A DNA stretch of 64,000 nucleotides from NCBI RefSeq assembly GCF_014839835.1, contig NC_071642.1, positions 9,732,955 through 9,796,954 of the forward strand, given 5' to 3'. Source of the stretch: Dryobates pubescens (taxonomy: Eukaryota; Chordata; Aves; Piciformes; Picidae). The notes under the pieces were generated by a model, which saw nothing but the letters and a program-made list of their open reading frames with translations, ran no database searches and was not told the origin of the DNA. Positions 1 through 25,220 of the stretch are shown piece after piece. Both the position numbers and the translations under genes were made by a program. Numbering within the stretch: position 1 is the first letter of the stretch; each line of letters begins with the position of its first letter.

Positions 1-524
1 CAAGGCAGAGAGAACTTGTGGTGCTAGGAAATTCCACCAGCACCACTCCAAGCTGCCCAGGCTGGCACTTGCCATGGGGTGTCTCAACTGTCAACAGTGT
101 GGTGTTTACACCTCAACAAACACCTTCAACTGTTGCAATGTAATCTCTCAACCAGCAACAGTCAAAGCCACCTTAGATAAGGGCTGAGGGTCACGGGGGT
201 GTAAAATGGGCTAAGGCTGGAAGGCTTATTCCTCAGTTTTCCTCTCGTCATGTCTGCTGAGCACCCTCAGACACCCACAGGTGTCCCTGAATGTCTTCAT
301 CAAAAGCACAAGCTGGCCTCGCTCCTCCCCCCTGGGCAAGGAGTAGCACACAGGCACCATGCTGGGAAGAAGGCTCTGCTTAGTCTCCAAGTGTCTGCAG
401 CCCCCAAGAAATGGAGAACATGACCCTGAGCAAACCATTCCATCTCATGACTGTCTCATGAGCACACTTCCTCCTCAGCCAGCAGCACAGGGCTCACACT
501 CCTTGCTTTGTCCCCACGTTTTCC

Positions 525-640
525 AGCGTCTCACCATCCCCACTGGAAAGAATTTCTTCCTCATCTCCAGTCTCAAGCTCCCCTCTCCCAGCTCAAAGCC
601 ACTGTCCCTCTTCCTAGCACTACAAGCCCTTGTCAAAAGC
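525..640 (-). mobile_element. CR1 LINE fragment
   Basis: Antisense match to the CR1 3' region (the segment coding 'aagaattcttcctcat...agctcaaagcc'). It abuts a second CR1 piece in the opposite orientation at 641. Confidence 0.65.
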
Positions 641-775
641 CCAGGGAAGTGGCTGAATCCCCCACCCCTGGATGGATTCAAAAGCCATCAAGGTGTGATG
701 CAATACTGGCTCTGGTAGACCTGGTGATCTTAGAGGTCTTTTCCAACCACAGTGACTCTGAGATCTGCAGATTTC
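641..775 (+). mobile_element. CR1 LINE 3'-end fragment
   Basis: Sense CR1 tail: 'agggaagtggctgaatcccc', then the 'gatcttagaggtcttttccaacc' block. It is divergent and therefore probably old. Confidence 0.7.
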
Positions 776-1655
776 CCTGACACCAATCAGCATCAGCTCA
801 CCCCCAACTCAAAATCCCTCTTTCCAGCAAGATCAAACAGTTCCATGGCAAACCAAAAGCAACTAAAACCTTCTTTGTAGCCGGCTTGCAAGCAACATCA
901 GTTTGGGTAAAAGCCAAAAGCCTGACAGAAAGCCATGAGCTGAATGTGAAGTCACCTTGGCTCCAACCAGAGCAGAGGAAGCTTCTGCTCCACAGTAAAG
1001 CAGAGCAGTAAGCTTGAGGGGAGCAGAAGTGGAAATGATCCATTTGGCTTTCAAGCCAAGCTGACATCTGCACTGACCATGGCAAAGCAGCTCCCTGGCC
1101 ACCACCTCCTAAGCCTTGACACCGTTTAGCTGTGAAGTCCCTCGATTAATTGCTGCCGAGAGCAAGAAAAGGTTAGGAAGAAGAAGCGAACCTTAACCAA
1201 CTTTGACTCCCCCCCTGCCGCGCTGCAAGGCAAGGGCTTCCTGCCAGCCTGCAGCCTTATTTCCCCTTTCCCTCACATTGCTCAACTCCCTTCCGAACGA
1301 ACAGAATCCACGTCAGCTCCCGCAACTTACAGCGACCTGCAGCCCTGACAGATCCCCCCCGCGGTTCACCGGGGAGGCCACCCGGGCGCCCTGTGCCACC
1401 CGGCGGGCTGCAGGCTCCCGGTTCCGGCGTGGGACCGACCTCAGCCTTCGGAAAGGAGGAAACGCTGCCGAGCAGCGGCGCGGCCCCTACCCCCCCGCGC
1501 ACCCCCGGGCCTCGCAGCGAGGCCGCTCCCGCCCCTAAGCCGCGGCCCAGCCGCCGGCCTCAGGCCTCCCGCCCGGCTCCGGGGCGGCCCGGCCCGGCCG
1601 CGGCCCGGCCGCGGGGAGCCTCCCGCCGCCCTCGCCCGCCGGGCGCCGCACTCAC

Positions 1656-1767
1656 TGAGGCGCGGCTGGGACAGGTAGTCGCGGGTGAGCGCCGCCACCT
1701 GCTCGCGGGGCCCGCCGGGCCCGGCGCCGTTCACCAGCCCGCGGACCGCCCGCACCGCCGCCGCCAT
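1656..1767 (-). CDS. ATP6V1B2: V-type proton ATPase subunit B, brain isoform: first coding exon only
   Basis: Codes for 37 residues plus one base, MAAAVRAVRGLVNGAG...LTRDYLSQPRL. The block REQ.A.LTRDYLSQPRL matches the conserved N terminus of V-ATPase B2 (human: AREQALAVSRNYLSQPRL), while the preceding Ala/Gly-rich part is shorter than in human. The exon ends CTC A|GTGAGT, leaving the first base of the next (Thr) codon, the phase expected from the human gene. In the family this subunit belongs to the cytosolic V1 ring, pairs with subunit A at the nucleotide-binding interfaces, and helps acidify endosomes, lysosomes and secretory vesicles. The rest of the gene lies off the left edge. The adjacent gene SLC18A1 uses the proton gradient that V-ATPase makes, as in human 8p21.3 where the two are also neighbours. 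Confidence 0.9.
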
Positions 1768-1960
1768 CTTCTCCGCCTCCGCCGCCCAGGGCCGGCCCGC
1801 ACCGCGCACGCGCAGATAAGGCCCCGCCGCGCGCCGCCCACCGCCCGGCCCCGGCCGCGGGCGGGCAGCAGCCGGAGCTGGCCGCGGTGCTGGGGGGGGA
1901 GGCGCCGCCGAGCAGCCGCAGCCCGCAACCGCAGCCGCGCCGGCGCGGGGGAAGCGGGAG
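1768..1960 (-). promoter_or_regulatory. ATP6V1B2: ATP6V1B2 CpG-rich promoter / 5' UTR region
   Basis: Very GC- and CpG-rich sequence directly upstream of the minus-strand start codon, continuous with a CpG-rich first exon and early intron (about 1330-1960). No TATA box is evident, which fits a housekeeping CpG-island promoter. The start site cannot be fixed from sequence. Confidence 0.55.
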
Positions 1961-2815
1961 GCGAGGGGAAGAGGGGGAAAGGGAGCGAAAAAGAAAGGGG
2001 AAAGAGGAAAAAATAGGGAAGGGGGGGGGGGGGAAAGAAAGGAAGGAAAGAGGGAAAGGAGAAAAAAATGGATGAGAAAGAGGGAAAATAGGGAAAAAAA
2101 AGAAAATAGGAAAAAGGAATATGGGGGGAAAGTAAGAAAGAAAGGGGGGAAAGGAAAAAATGGGGAAAAAAGAAAAGAGGAAAAGGGAATGGGGGAGGAA
2201 GGAAAAAAAGGGGGAAGAGGAAAAAGGAAAAAGAAGAGAGGGAAAGGAAATATGGGGGAAAAGGAAGAAAACAAAGGAGGGTAAAGAGGGGGGAGAAAAA
2301 TAGGGAAAAAAGAGAAAAGAGGAAAAGGGAATATGGGAGAAAAGTAAGAGAAAAAAGGGGAAAAGGAAAAAATGAGGGGAAAAAGAAAAGAGGAAAAGGG
2401 AATGGTGGGAAGGAAGAAAAAAGGGAAAAGGAAAAAATAGGAAAACAAGAAAGAAAAGAGGGAAAGGGAATATGGGGGAAAGTAAGAAAAAAAGGTGGGG
2501 GAAGAGGAAAAAATAGGAAAAGAAATAAAAGAAGAAAAGGGAATATGGGAGAAAAGTAAGAGGAAAAGGGAAAGAAAAAATAGGGGGGGAAGAAAAGAGG
2601 AAAAGGGAATAGGGGGAAAAGTAAGAGTAAAAGGGGGAAGGGAAAAGAGGGAAAAAAGTGAACTAAAAAAATGGGTAAAAGGAAAAAGAAAAGGGAAGAT
2701 AAAAAGATTAATAGAAAAAGAGAAAAGAAATAGGGAAATGAGAGAGGGAAAAGGTAAAAGGAGAAAGGAGGAGGAAGGGAGGAAAGAAGGAAGCAAGGAA
2801 GAGTAATTAATTAAA
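1961..2815. repeat. Low-complexity purine tract (G/A on plus strand)
   Basis: About 850 bp made almost only of G and A on the plus strand, built from variants of GGAAAA, GGGAAA and AAGAGG with occasional T, including a run of 13 G near 2021-2033. It begins within 200 bp upstream of the ATP6V1B2 start. Long open frames across it are composition artefacts. Confidence 0.9.
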
Positions 2816-3944
2816 GCATTGACTGAAGGGTCAAATGGCTCAGAAGAAAAGAAAGAGAAAGCAGAGCCCTGACCCCCACCCTGGTGCCCACAGCCCCGAG
2901 CCAGGAGTGAGAAGGACATTTGGGGCTCCCTCTCCCCACTGCCTCAGCTCAGCACAGCTCTGGCACTGGGCTTTGGTGTCCCAGGGCTCTATGAGAGCCT
3001 TCCCTCAGGATCTCTTCACACAGGTTACGTTTTAGCAGCCGCTGTTTGCTGCCCTCCTCCCTGGGCAGCGAGACAGAGCTATCTGACTTCGGACACCCAA
3101 ACTCTTCCACCTTAAACCCAGAAATATTTCTGTTTTCAAAGAGCTGTTGGCAATCCTGTGCCGCCCTGGGAGGAGCAGCAAAGTACCAAGGGCTGGGGAG
3201 ACCGAGGGATAAAACAACCCCAGAGAACTGTTTGGCTAAGGAGGGAGCAAACACAATAAATAATCCCCAGACAAAGGGACAATGCCATGGAGTGGATTAA
3301 ACACAAACCCAGCAGGCTTTGGCCAGCTTTCAGCTCTCCTTTCTCATGCAACATGACCTCCAGCAAATTACAGACCTCTCCTGCTTCTAAAGACTCCAAA
3401 GGACTTAACAAAACCCAAGCCAGCAGGACTTGGGAAGTGAACAGCCTCAAGGGTTGCTTCGACCAGCACCACTTTGCCCACTGGTTCCACCTGCATTCAA
3501 TGCCTGGCTAAAAGGCAGCCTTGAGGAGGCACCCCCCAGTTGCTCCAAACAGGCATTTTGTGTGCTCTAAATATTTTTACTGAGTCCTTAATTAGTCTCT
3601 CAGGCTGAGAAAATTGGCCTGGCAGACCGAGAACAAAGCCAGCCTTGGAGGGGAGGATGCAAATTCGCCTGCTGGAGAGCAGGAGGCAGCAGGCCAGGTC
3701 CAGTGCTGGGTTACAGAAACCTCTTGGTAGGGGGAAATGGGCAGAGAGTGGTTTTAAAGCAAAATTGAGAGTTGTACAGGTGGGGCTACTGCATCTGAAT
3801 GCCATTTGTGTCACACTGCTCGGTCTGGCTGTGCAGCAGGCCTCGTGGCACCCTCCTAGGTGACTCAGCAGCAGGGACCAACCTCCCCGAGCAAAGCCTG
3901 AACTCACCAGGACTGCAATCAGCCCACAGAGCCAGTGGGAGGGC
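2816..3944. other. Unique intergenic sequence between ATP6V1B2 and SLC18A1
   Basis: No gene, RNA or repeat recognised. An AT-richer island at about 3550-3610 (with 'taaatatttttactgagtcc' and 'ttaattag') stands out from the GC-rich surroundings and could be a conserved regulatory element; this needs an alignment to judge. Confidence 0.4.
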
Positions 3945-4325
3945 TGGCAGCTGGGGATGTTCAGCCTGGAGAAGACTCCAGGTGGACCTTAGAGCTGCCT
4001 TCCAATCCTCCAGAATCCTCCAGAAAGGCTGCAGAGGGACATGAGGCTGTCTAGAGACAGGACAAGGGGAAGGGGTTGAAGCTGAAGGAGTGCAGGGTTA
4101 GATGAGAGGTGAGGAAGAAGTTCTTCAGTGTGAGGGTGGTGAGGCTCTGGCACAGGTTGCCCAGGGAGGCTGTGGCTGCCTCCTGCCTGGGGGTGTTCAA
4201 GGCCAGGCTGGATGAGCAGCAGAGTCTAGTTGAGAGGTGTCCCTGGGCATGGTGGGGAGGTTGGAGCAGATGATCTCTGAGGTCCCTTCCACCCAGAGCC
4301 CAAGGCAGAGCTGAGCAATTCTGAG
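3945..4325 (+). mobile_element. CR1 LINE 3' fragment
   Basis: Sense CR1 tail from the 'ggggatgttcagcctggagaag' block to the 3' 'cttccaccc...caattctga' end. Confidence 0.85.
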
Positions 4326-4729
4326 CTCCCTCAGTAGATGGTAGTGCTGCTCTACTCATCCTCTGCTGACTCCACAGACCTTCAGAAAGTCATTTCCAAA
4401 CCCAGACATTAAATTGTGAGCTCATGAAATATATGGAAAGGCTTGAGCTTGTGCTCTAATGCCCACCCAGGGAATTCCTTGCTGGGATCTACTCATCTCA
4501 TGTTATTGGCAATAGTTTCTGGGCCATGCAGGAGCTGGATAAATGGCCTCCATGGCAGATTTACATGCCAGTGGAGAGAAGGTGAATATGTTTAGGATTT
4601 ATTTTCTTCCTCTGAGGTAAATCCCTGCATCCTGGATGGATGATGGTGTCAGAAATTGTGGGGCAAAGTGTCAGGGGTTTAAGGAAACAGAAATGATGGA
4701 AGATGACTCCTGCAGCCCAGCAGGCAGCT
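4326..4729. other. Unique intergenic spacer
   Basis: AT-richer unique sequence without a recognised gene or repeat ('attaaattgtgagctc', 'gtttaggatttattttc'). Confidence 0.35.
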
Positions 4730-4990
4730 GTGTGCTGGGCTGCAGCCAGGGGAGTGTGGGCAGCAGGGTAAGAGAGGAGATTCTGCCCCTTGGCTCTGCT
4801 CTGCTGAGACCTCACCTCCAATCCTGCCTCCAGTCCTGGTGTTTCCAGCAGAAGAAGGTCACAGAGCTGTTGGAGGGAGTCCAGAGAAGGTCACAAAGAT
4901 GATCCAAGGGCTGGAGCAGCTCTGCTATGAGGACAGGCTGAGGGAGCTGGGGGTGTTCAGCCTGCAGAAGAGAAGACTCCAGGGCCACTT
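4730..4990 (+). mobile_element. CR1 LINE internal fragment
   Basis: Sense CR1 from 'gtgggcagcagggtaagaga' through 'gctgagggagctgggggtgttcagcctgcagaag'. It lacks the 3' end. Confidence 0.75.
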
Positions 4991-5701
4991 GATGTTGCCA
5001 GCCTTGCCTCCCAGTGAGGAACCCATTCCATGCCCACCTGCTGATGCAGTCCCAGGTTGGCACACTCAGTGTGCTCAGACCCAGGCAAGAACTGAAGTGC
5101 TCAGAGAGAGATAAGGTTGATGAAAGCCTGCAGAGCAGGTGGCCTCTGCTGCAGATAAACACTCCTGGCTCTCTCCTCCCAGTTCCCCCTCTGCCCACCC
5201 CTTCACCCTGCTCTGATGCAGAGGGAGCTGCAGGGCTGAATGAATCTTGTCTGAGGTCCCAATTAAATCTCCTGTGCAGAGAACCACTCCTATCTTCTTC
5301 TGATAAGGGCTAATCATAAATCCACTGGGAGCAGCAGCTGCAGCCCACACCAGCTCCTGTGCCAGCAGCCAGCTCCTCGCACCAAGATGAGCTCCAGGGT
5401 AAGAGTTTGGTTTGTTCTGCTCCACTCACCAGGTCTGCACTGAGCAGGGGATGGGGTTGATGGCTTGAGATGTAAAGGCTGTGGCAGTCTACCTGGTTTT
5501 GTTGTCTCTGCTCCCCCATTCTCCCTTTCTCTTGCTGTTATCTGGTATTTACAAGTGCTTGGGGGGGCAGTGGGAAGCCAGCCCTGTCTCCCAGCTCAGG
5601 TTAGGTGATGGAGGGTTTGGAATGTTTGCTTTTGTTAATTAAAAACTGCTAAATGTCACTGCCTGGGGTTTGGGGAAGGCAGAGGATGGTTGGAGGGAGC
5701 A
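4991..5701. other. Unique intergenic spacer
   Basis: No coding, RNA or repeat signal recognised. The AT-rich stretch around 5625-5660 (tgcttttgttaattaaaaac) is the only compositional oddity. Confidence 0.35.
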
Positions 5702-5892
5702 CCACAGAATGATTTGGGCTGGGGGGACCTTAAAGATCATCCAGTCCCACGGCAGGGACACCTCCCCTTAGACCAGGCTGCTCGAGGCCTCATCCAGCTT
5801 GGCCTTGAACACCTCCAGGGAAGAGGCATCCAGGACCTCCCTGGGCAACCTGTTCCAGGGTCTCCCTCCCCTCACTATAAAGATTTCAGAAA
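5702..5892 (-). mobile_element. CR1 LINE 3' fragment
   Basis: Antisense CR1 tail beginning 'agaatgatttgggctggggg' and 'ttaaagatcatccagtccca', running to 'cctccctgggcaacctgttcc'. Confidence 0.85.
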
Positions 5893-6039
5893 TCTACTGC
5901 TGTAAAAGCTCTGAAGGACCCAGCTCCACTCATCTTGCCACTCAGCCTGTGTGGTGCCTCAGAGCTGTGAAGGAGGCAGAGGGCTAAGTGCTTGCTTGCT
6001 TGCAAATTGCTGATGGACATTTTTCAGAGGGACTGAGCA

Positions 6040-6235
6040 CCCAATCTTCTCTCAGCCCCTCTGAAGCCCTGATCTTAATCACCTATGTGAGGCTTTTAAG
6101 TCCTGTTTCTTGCCAGGACATTTCAATTAGGTCAAATGAAAAGACATGCAAGGTAAATGAATTTCCTTTGAGACCTAATTGACTCTCTGAAGAACAAACA
6201 TGGAATAAAAGATGCTGAGATTACCACAGATAAGC
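6040..6235. other. AT-rich unique island with an 11-bp inverted repeat
   Basis: AT-rich sequence about 0.8 kb upstream of the SLC18A1 start. TCAATTAGGTC at 6123-6133 is exactly mirrored by GACCTAATTGA at 6172-6182 (38 bp between the arms). It could be a conserved enhancer or the stub of an old element. No function is shown. Confidence 0.4.
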
Positions 6236-6487
6236 TACAGGCTTGAGCTGTGCTCTGGGTCTTTGCAAGCAGACTTAAATGATGCCTTACAGCAGGAACA
6301 AGATGTCTCAGGAGAGTGGAAATGGGTTAGAGGCACTCCCCAGCTGCAAATTGAAATGCAAGCTTGATCCAGCCATGACCTTTGAGAGCAAAGAGGATGG
6401 TCCCAGCTCCCAGGGAACAGCACCCAGCTCCTGCAGGACACAGCACTAAGTGACCTCAGGAGTTGCCTCCTCAAGGGAAAAGTCAAG

Positions 6488-6900
6488 AGGTCTGTGAGAT
6501 CCTTATGGGGACAGGCTGGGAGAGTTGGGGCTGTTCAGCCTGGAAAAGGCTCCAGGGAGACCTCAGAGCAACCTTCCAGTACTTGAAGGGTGCTACAGAA
6601 GAGCTGAGACTTTTGATGAGTGCTTGTAGGGACAGGAGAGGCAATGGCTTTGAGCTGGAAGAGGGGAGGTTGAGACTGGAGATGAGGAAGGAATTCTTGA
6701 CAGGGAGGGTGGGGAGACACTGGAACAGGTTGCCCTGGGAGGCTGGGGATGCCCCCTCCCTGGAGGTGTTGAAGGCCAGGCTGGATGAGGCCTTAAGCAA
6801 GCTGTGCTGGTGGGAGGTGTCCCTGCCCATGGCAGGGGGTTGGAACTGGATGAGCTTTGAGGCTCCTTCCAACCCAGCCCCGTCCATGAACCCATGAATA
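6488..6900 (+). mobile_element. CR1 LINE 3' fragment
   Basis: Sense CR1 tail ending 'ccttccaacccagccccgtccatgaacccatgaa'. It lies just upstream of the probable SLC18A1 5' UTR exon acceptor near 6922. Confidence 0.85.
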
Positions 6901-6992
6901 ACCTGAGGTGCTTTCTTCACAGGTTATAGAAGACCATCAGCCCTGAAGACCAGGAGCCAGCAGGTCCCAAGCTGAGCTCCAGGCTCTCAGCC

Positions 6993-16519
<9,527 letters not shown>

Positions 16520-17600
16520 CACCCCAAGAACATCCCAGCCTCTCCCAGGGCTTGCAGAGACAGGATGCACACAGGCTCTATGGCTGACCTGCTCCATGCA
16601 AGCCACAGCAGGCAGTAAGAGGCCCAGGATCTGGAGGCTCTCTCCGTTTAGCTAAGCCTCTCCTTCACTGCCTGGCTTACAGGCGAGTTACCCAAACCCA
16701 CTGCTTGTGAGTACAGTTACAAAGGTGAGGAGAACCACATCATAGAATGGCCCAGGTTGGAAGGAACCTCAGAGATCATCTCTTCCACTCTCCACACCAT
16801 GGGCAAGGACACCTCTCCACTAGACTCAGCTGCTCAAGGCCTCATCCCGCCTGGCCTTGAATACCCCCTGGGAGGAGGCATCCACAACCTCCCTGGGCAG
16901 CCTGTGCCAGAGTCTCACCACCCTCACACTGTTCCTCACCTTCCATCTAACCCTGCTCTGCCTCAGCTTCAAACCATTCCCCCTTGTCCTGTCTCTAGAC
17001 ACCCTCAGGAAGTCTCTCTGCAGCCTTCTTGGAGGATCCCTTCAGTGTTGGAAGGCAGCTCTAAGGTCCTGCCAGGGTCTGCTCTTCTCCAGCCTGAACA
17101 CCTCCAGCTCCCTCAGCCTGTCCCCACAGCAGAGCTGCTCCAGCCCTTGGATCATCTTTGTGGCCTCCTCTGGGCTCAACCTGTCTTGGGCACAGCCTCA
17201 CCATGCAGCAGGGGCCACCATCCACACCTCTCCCAGATGAATCCATTTGTTAGCTCAGTTAAAGCTCTTGAAAGGGAAGCACTGGAGAAAACAAACTCAG
17301 CAGCATCAGCTTTGGGAGGTTTCCTTCTGCAGAGCTCTGCTACTGTCCCCAGCATGAAAGCTTCCTGCAGCAGCAGGGCTTCAGCCATCTGTGTCACTGC
17401 CAGGCCATCAATAAAGGTGTCAGCATGCTGCTGGTGTGCTCCATGCTCCTCAGAGGACAGCTAACAACAAGCACTGGCTGCTGGCTAGGGGAAGCTTTAT
17501 CTGTTGTGCTATTTATGGGCTACTGAGGGCTGCTCTGTGTCCCTGCCACCAGCCATTAAATCAGACACTGGGAGAACTCTAAGAAATCGAGGTAGAAATG
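16520..17600 (+). other. SLC18A1: Probable SLC18A1 3' UTR and flank
   Basis: Follows the SLC18A1 stop at 16517-16519. Candidate polyadenylation signals are AATAAA at 17410-17415 and ATTAAA at 17555-17560, but an antisense CR1 (16741-17190) lies between stop and signal, so the true 3' end is uncertain. Confidence 0.35.
16741..17190 (-). mobile_element. CR1 LINE fragment downstream of SLC18A1
   Basis: Antisense CR1 from 'catagaatggcccaggttgg' to 'gatcatctttgtggcctcct'. Confidence 0.88.
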
Positions 17601-17659
17601 GGGCTGAAAGCAGGTTTAGAGTCTCAGACACAGACTCAGCCACCAGAGGTCAGGAGCTT

Positions 17660-18152
17660 CCTCCCAGGGAAGCCCTGGCCAGGCCATAGCTGGAGTACTA
17701 GGTCCAGGTCTGGGCTCTCCAGTTCAAGGCCAGGGACTGGCTGAAGAGGGTACAGAAAAGGGCTACAAAGATGTTGAGAGGGACTGGAACATGAGGAAGG
17801 GCTAAGAGAACTGGGGCTTTTTAGCCTGGAGAAGACTGAGGGGGACACGTCTGAAACTCTTCAAGGGAGGCTGGGGCCAGGCTCTGTTCAGTGCTGCTTA
17901 GTGACAGGACAAGGGGCAATGGGCACAAACCTGAACATAATGATGAGGAGAAACCTCTTTCATTTAAGGGCAATGAAGGCCTGGTGCAGGCTGCCCAGAG
18001 AGGTGGTGGAGTCTCCATCTCTGGAGTCATTCCCAGCTAACCTGGATGTGCTCCTGTGTAACCCACTCTAGGTGACCCTGCCTTGGCTGGGGGTTTGGAG
18101 TGGATGATCTCCAGAGGTCCCCTCCAACCCCACCACCCTGTGATCCTCTGAT
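17660..18152 (+). mobile_element. CR1 LINE fragment
   Basis: Sense CR1 ('ggccatagctggagtactag', 'gtccaggtctgggctctcca') ending 'ggtcccctccaaccccacca' and 'ccctgtgatcctctgat'. Confidence 0.85.
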
Positions 18153-18155
18153 CAC

Positions 18156-19070
18156 TTGTGGTTGTAAGAGACTAAGACAGCATTTTAAACCCTGCCCCTG
18201 GGCTGAACTGGGGTAATGTAATCAGCTGTGTTTGTGATCCCAACCCATCGGGAGCAGAAGCACCACCGATGCATTTTAAGAGCCCTTTGGCGAGTTCCTG
18301 GCCCCAGGTTTAGATCAGAGAGCAGCTGCACCGGTAACAAGAATTGCTGAGCATAATGGGCTGTAAAACTTGCAGCCAAGAGAGAGTGAAGTCACAGAGG
18401 TACCAAATACATTGTGGAGACATCAGAGAAATTCCTCTGATCTCATTTTTCAACTCTTTTGGCAGAGAAGCCTCAAACTTGACACTTTTCTCTGGCTCCT
18501 CTGCTGGCAGCTTCTCTAACCAACTCCTTTCTGCCTCCAACGAGCAGTTGGGTAAGGCACAGCCCTTGCCCTTGCCAGACAGCAGAGATGATTCACTGCT
18601 CTGCAGCCCCCAGCAGCACAGTGCAGATGCTTTTGCCAGCGGGCAAACGGGAGGACAACGACAATCCATCAGGATTTGGGACCATATGACTCATCACCAA
18701 GGGTCATCAACGACTCTTGTCAGGCAGTCCCCCAGCCGGGCCGGGCCCGTTGCCCCCCCTTGCTTTGCACCACCTGAGCCGAAATGATTCTTTCTGAGGC
18801 TTGACTGGAAATGACTAATGCTGAGCCTGCTCTCCCAAAGTGGTTATTTTTATCCTCCACCTGTTTCCCTGCTTTGCCAAGAACAAAAGGGGGAAAAAAA
18901 ATCACCCCACAAAACAACAACAAAAAAGGCTGTTTGCTTTGTGTGATGGAAGGAAGAAAAGTGAGCCTTCCTGTTTGGGGGAACTTATTCACACCTCCAC
19001 AGCACAGCTCCCAAACATTAATGGTAGTCCTGTCTGCGTGCTGGTTGCTCTGGAAACTCACCTCCTGGCA
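18156..19070. other. Unique intergenic sequence between SLC18A1 and MAK16
   Basis: No gene or repeat recognised. The 18180-18800 part is AT-richer than average, with a short palindrome ATCAGAG...CTCTGAT near 18424-18443, and could hold regulatory sequence. Confidence 0.35.
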
Positions 19071-19074
19071 GCAC

Positions 19075-19375
19075 AGAATGGTTTTGGTTGGCAAAGCCCT
19101 TCCATATCAGCCAGTCCATCCATTCCCCAACCCTACTACAACCATCAGCACCACATCTCTGCAGCTCTGAAACTCCTCCAGGGATGGGGATTAAACCACC
19201 TCCCTGGTCAGCTTGTTCCAGCTTTGAGAAACTTTTCAGCAAAGAAGTTTCTTTTAATGTCCAACCTAAACCTCCCCAGGGGCAACTTGAGGTCATTTGC
19301 TCTCATCCTATCTCTTGTTACTAGGCAGAAAAGACCAACCCCTACCTGACTTCAACCTCCTTTCAGTGGTGGGTG
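19075..19375 (-). mobile_element. CR1 LINE fragment
   Basis: Antisense CR1 from 'agaatggttttggttggcaa' to 'cctgacttcaacctcctttc'. Confidence 0.8.
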
Positions 19376-19439
19376 AGGTGCCTGGGGAGAGCTGGCTGGT
19401 GAGGAATCCACCTTGCTGGGGCCAGAGACTCCTCTGTCT

Positions 19440-19884
19440 TCATGATGCAAGTCCAGAGAGGGGCATTAAAGCTGGTGAAGGGTCTGGAGAAGTCTTGTGA
19501 GGAACAGCTGGGGGAACTGGGGCTGTCCAGTCTGCAGAAAAGGAGGCTGAAGGGAGACCTCATTGCTCTCTACAACTCTCTGAAAGGAGGTTGGAGCCAG
19601 GTGAGGGTTGGTCCCTTCTCTCACCGAACAAGTGATAGGACAAGAGGAAACAGCCTTAAATTGCCCCAGGGCAGGTTCAGGTTGGTCATGAGGAACAATT
19701 CCTTTCCCTTGAGGGCTGTCAAGGTCTGGCCCAGGCTGCCCAAGGCAGTGCTGGAGTCTCTGGAGGGGTTTCAAAGCGGTAGAGATGTGGTGCTGAGGGC
19801 CATGGTGTGGTGGCGCCCTGGCTAACGGTTGGCCTCCATGATCTCAGAGGGCTCTCCCAATCCAACCCATCCTATGGTTCTGAG
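19440..19884 (+). mobile_element. CR1 LINE fragment
   Basis: Sense CR1 ('ggtctggagaagtcttgtga', 'ggaacagctgggggaactgg') ending 'cccatcctatggttctga', a few bp before the MAK16 CpG island. Confidence 0.88.
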
Positions 19885-20087
19885 CCTTTAGGGCTCGCAC
19901 TGCGGGTAGGCCGCCGCTGGGTGAGGCGAGCCGGGCCTGCGATTAATGGCCCAGCGCTCAGACCCAAACCAAAGCAAACCGCTCGGTGTGGCGCTCGGCT
20001 GCGCGCAGCCACTAAAGGCCTCTCTGTGAGGGACTGCCCCCCGCAGAAGCAGCGCGGCCGCCATGACAGCCCGGCCCGGCCGCGGCC

Positions 20088-20152
20088 TTCACTTCCGGTG
20101 ACGCCGCTCTCGCGACAGCTCGCCGCGCCCCGCCCCTTCCGGTGATGGCGGC
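20088..20152 (+). promoter_or_regulatory. MAK16: MAK16 core promoter motifs
   Basis: CpG-rich TATA-less promoter with an ETS site ACTTCCGG (20091-20098), a TCTCGCGA element (20108-20115), a second ETS site CCTTCCGG (20135-20142) and a YY1-like GATGGCGGC (20144-20152), all within 100 bp upstream of the start codon. These are typical of ribosome-biogenesis housekeeping promoters. Binding is inferred. Confidence 0.65.
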
Positions 20153-20187
20153 GCGCTGAGGCGGCGCGGCCCCGCGGAACCGGCAGC

Positions 20188-24835
<4,648 letters not shown>

Positions 24836-25220
24836 GCCCTACCTGAACCCCCACTCTGTACTGAAGGACAGGACCCCAGCTGCCACCACCACTCCTTCCA
24901 GCTTTGCAGGACCCTCAACAACTCCTCCTTTTCCCATACACTAATGATTGTCTTTCAAAAAAGAAGGGTTTCTGTCCTGACTCCAGGCACTGCAGCCAGC
25001 CTGTACAGCCCCCCCTGTCCCCATGAAGCACAGCCTGAAGGAAGAGGCCTTCCCAGCTTCTCTTCAACCCCACAGCTCAGGCTGTGCTCCAGGAAGGAAC
25101 CTGGCTGGGGGGACACTGCTGCTTGCTTCTGGAGAAGCCCACAGGAGGCATGGGGGAGCACATCAATGTGTCTGCTTTGGGTGAGGGGTGCAGGGTGGCA
25201 TGAGAAGGAGAGGAACTTTA

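Larger units (their letters stand above)
1..1655 (-). other. ATP6V1B2: ATP6V1B2 intron 1 (partial)
   Basis: Sequence on the 3' side of the ATP6V1B2 first-exon donor (GT at 1655-1654, minus strand). No second exon is recognisable here: the expected continuation of the B subunit (YKTVSGVNGPLV...) is absent from all frames, so exon 2 lies beyond the left edge. The stretch holds two small CR1 pieces (525-640 and 641-775), otherwise unique sequence, and becomes CpG-rich from about 1200. Confidence 0.7.

Noticed and set aside
1441-2919. 492-codon minus-strand open frame that includes the ATP6V1B2 start
   Set aside because: Most of it is the translated complement of the purine tract (Phe/Ser/Leu/Pro only). 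Only 1656-1767 is coding, ended by a clear GTGAGT donor.
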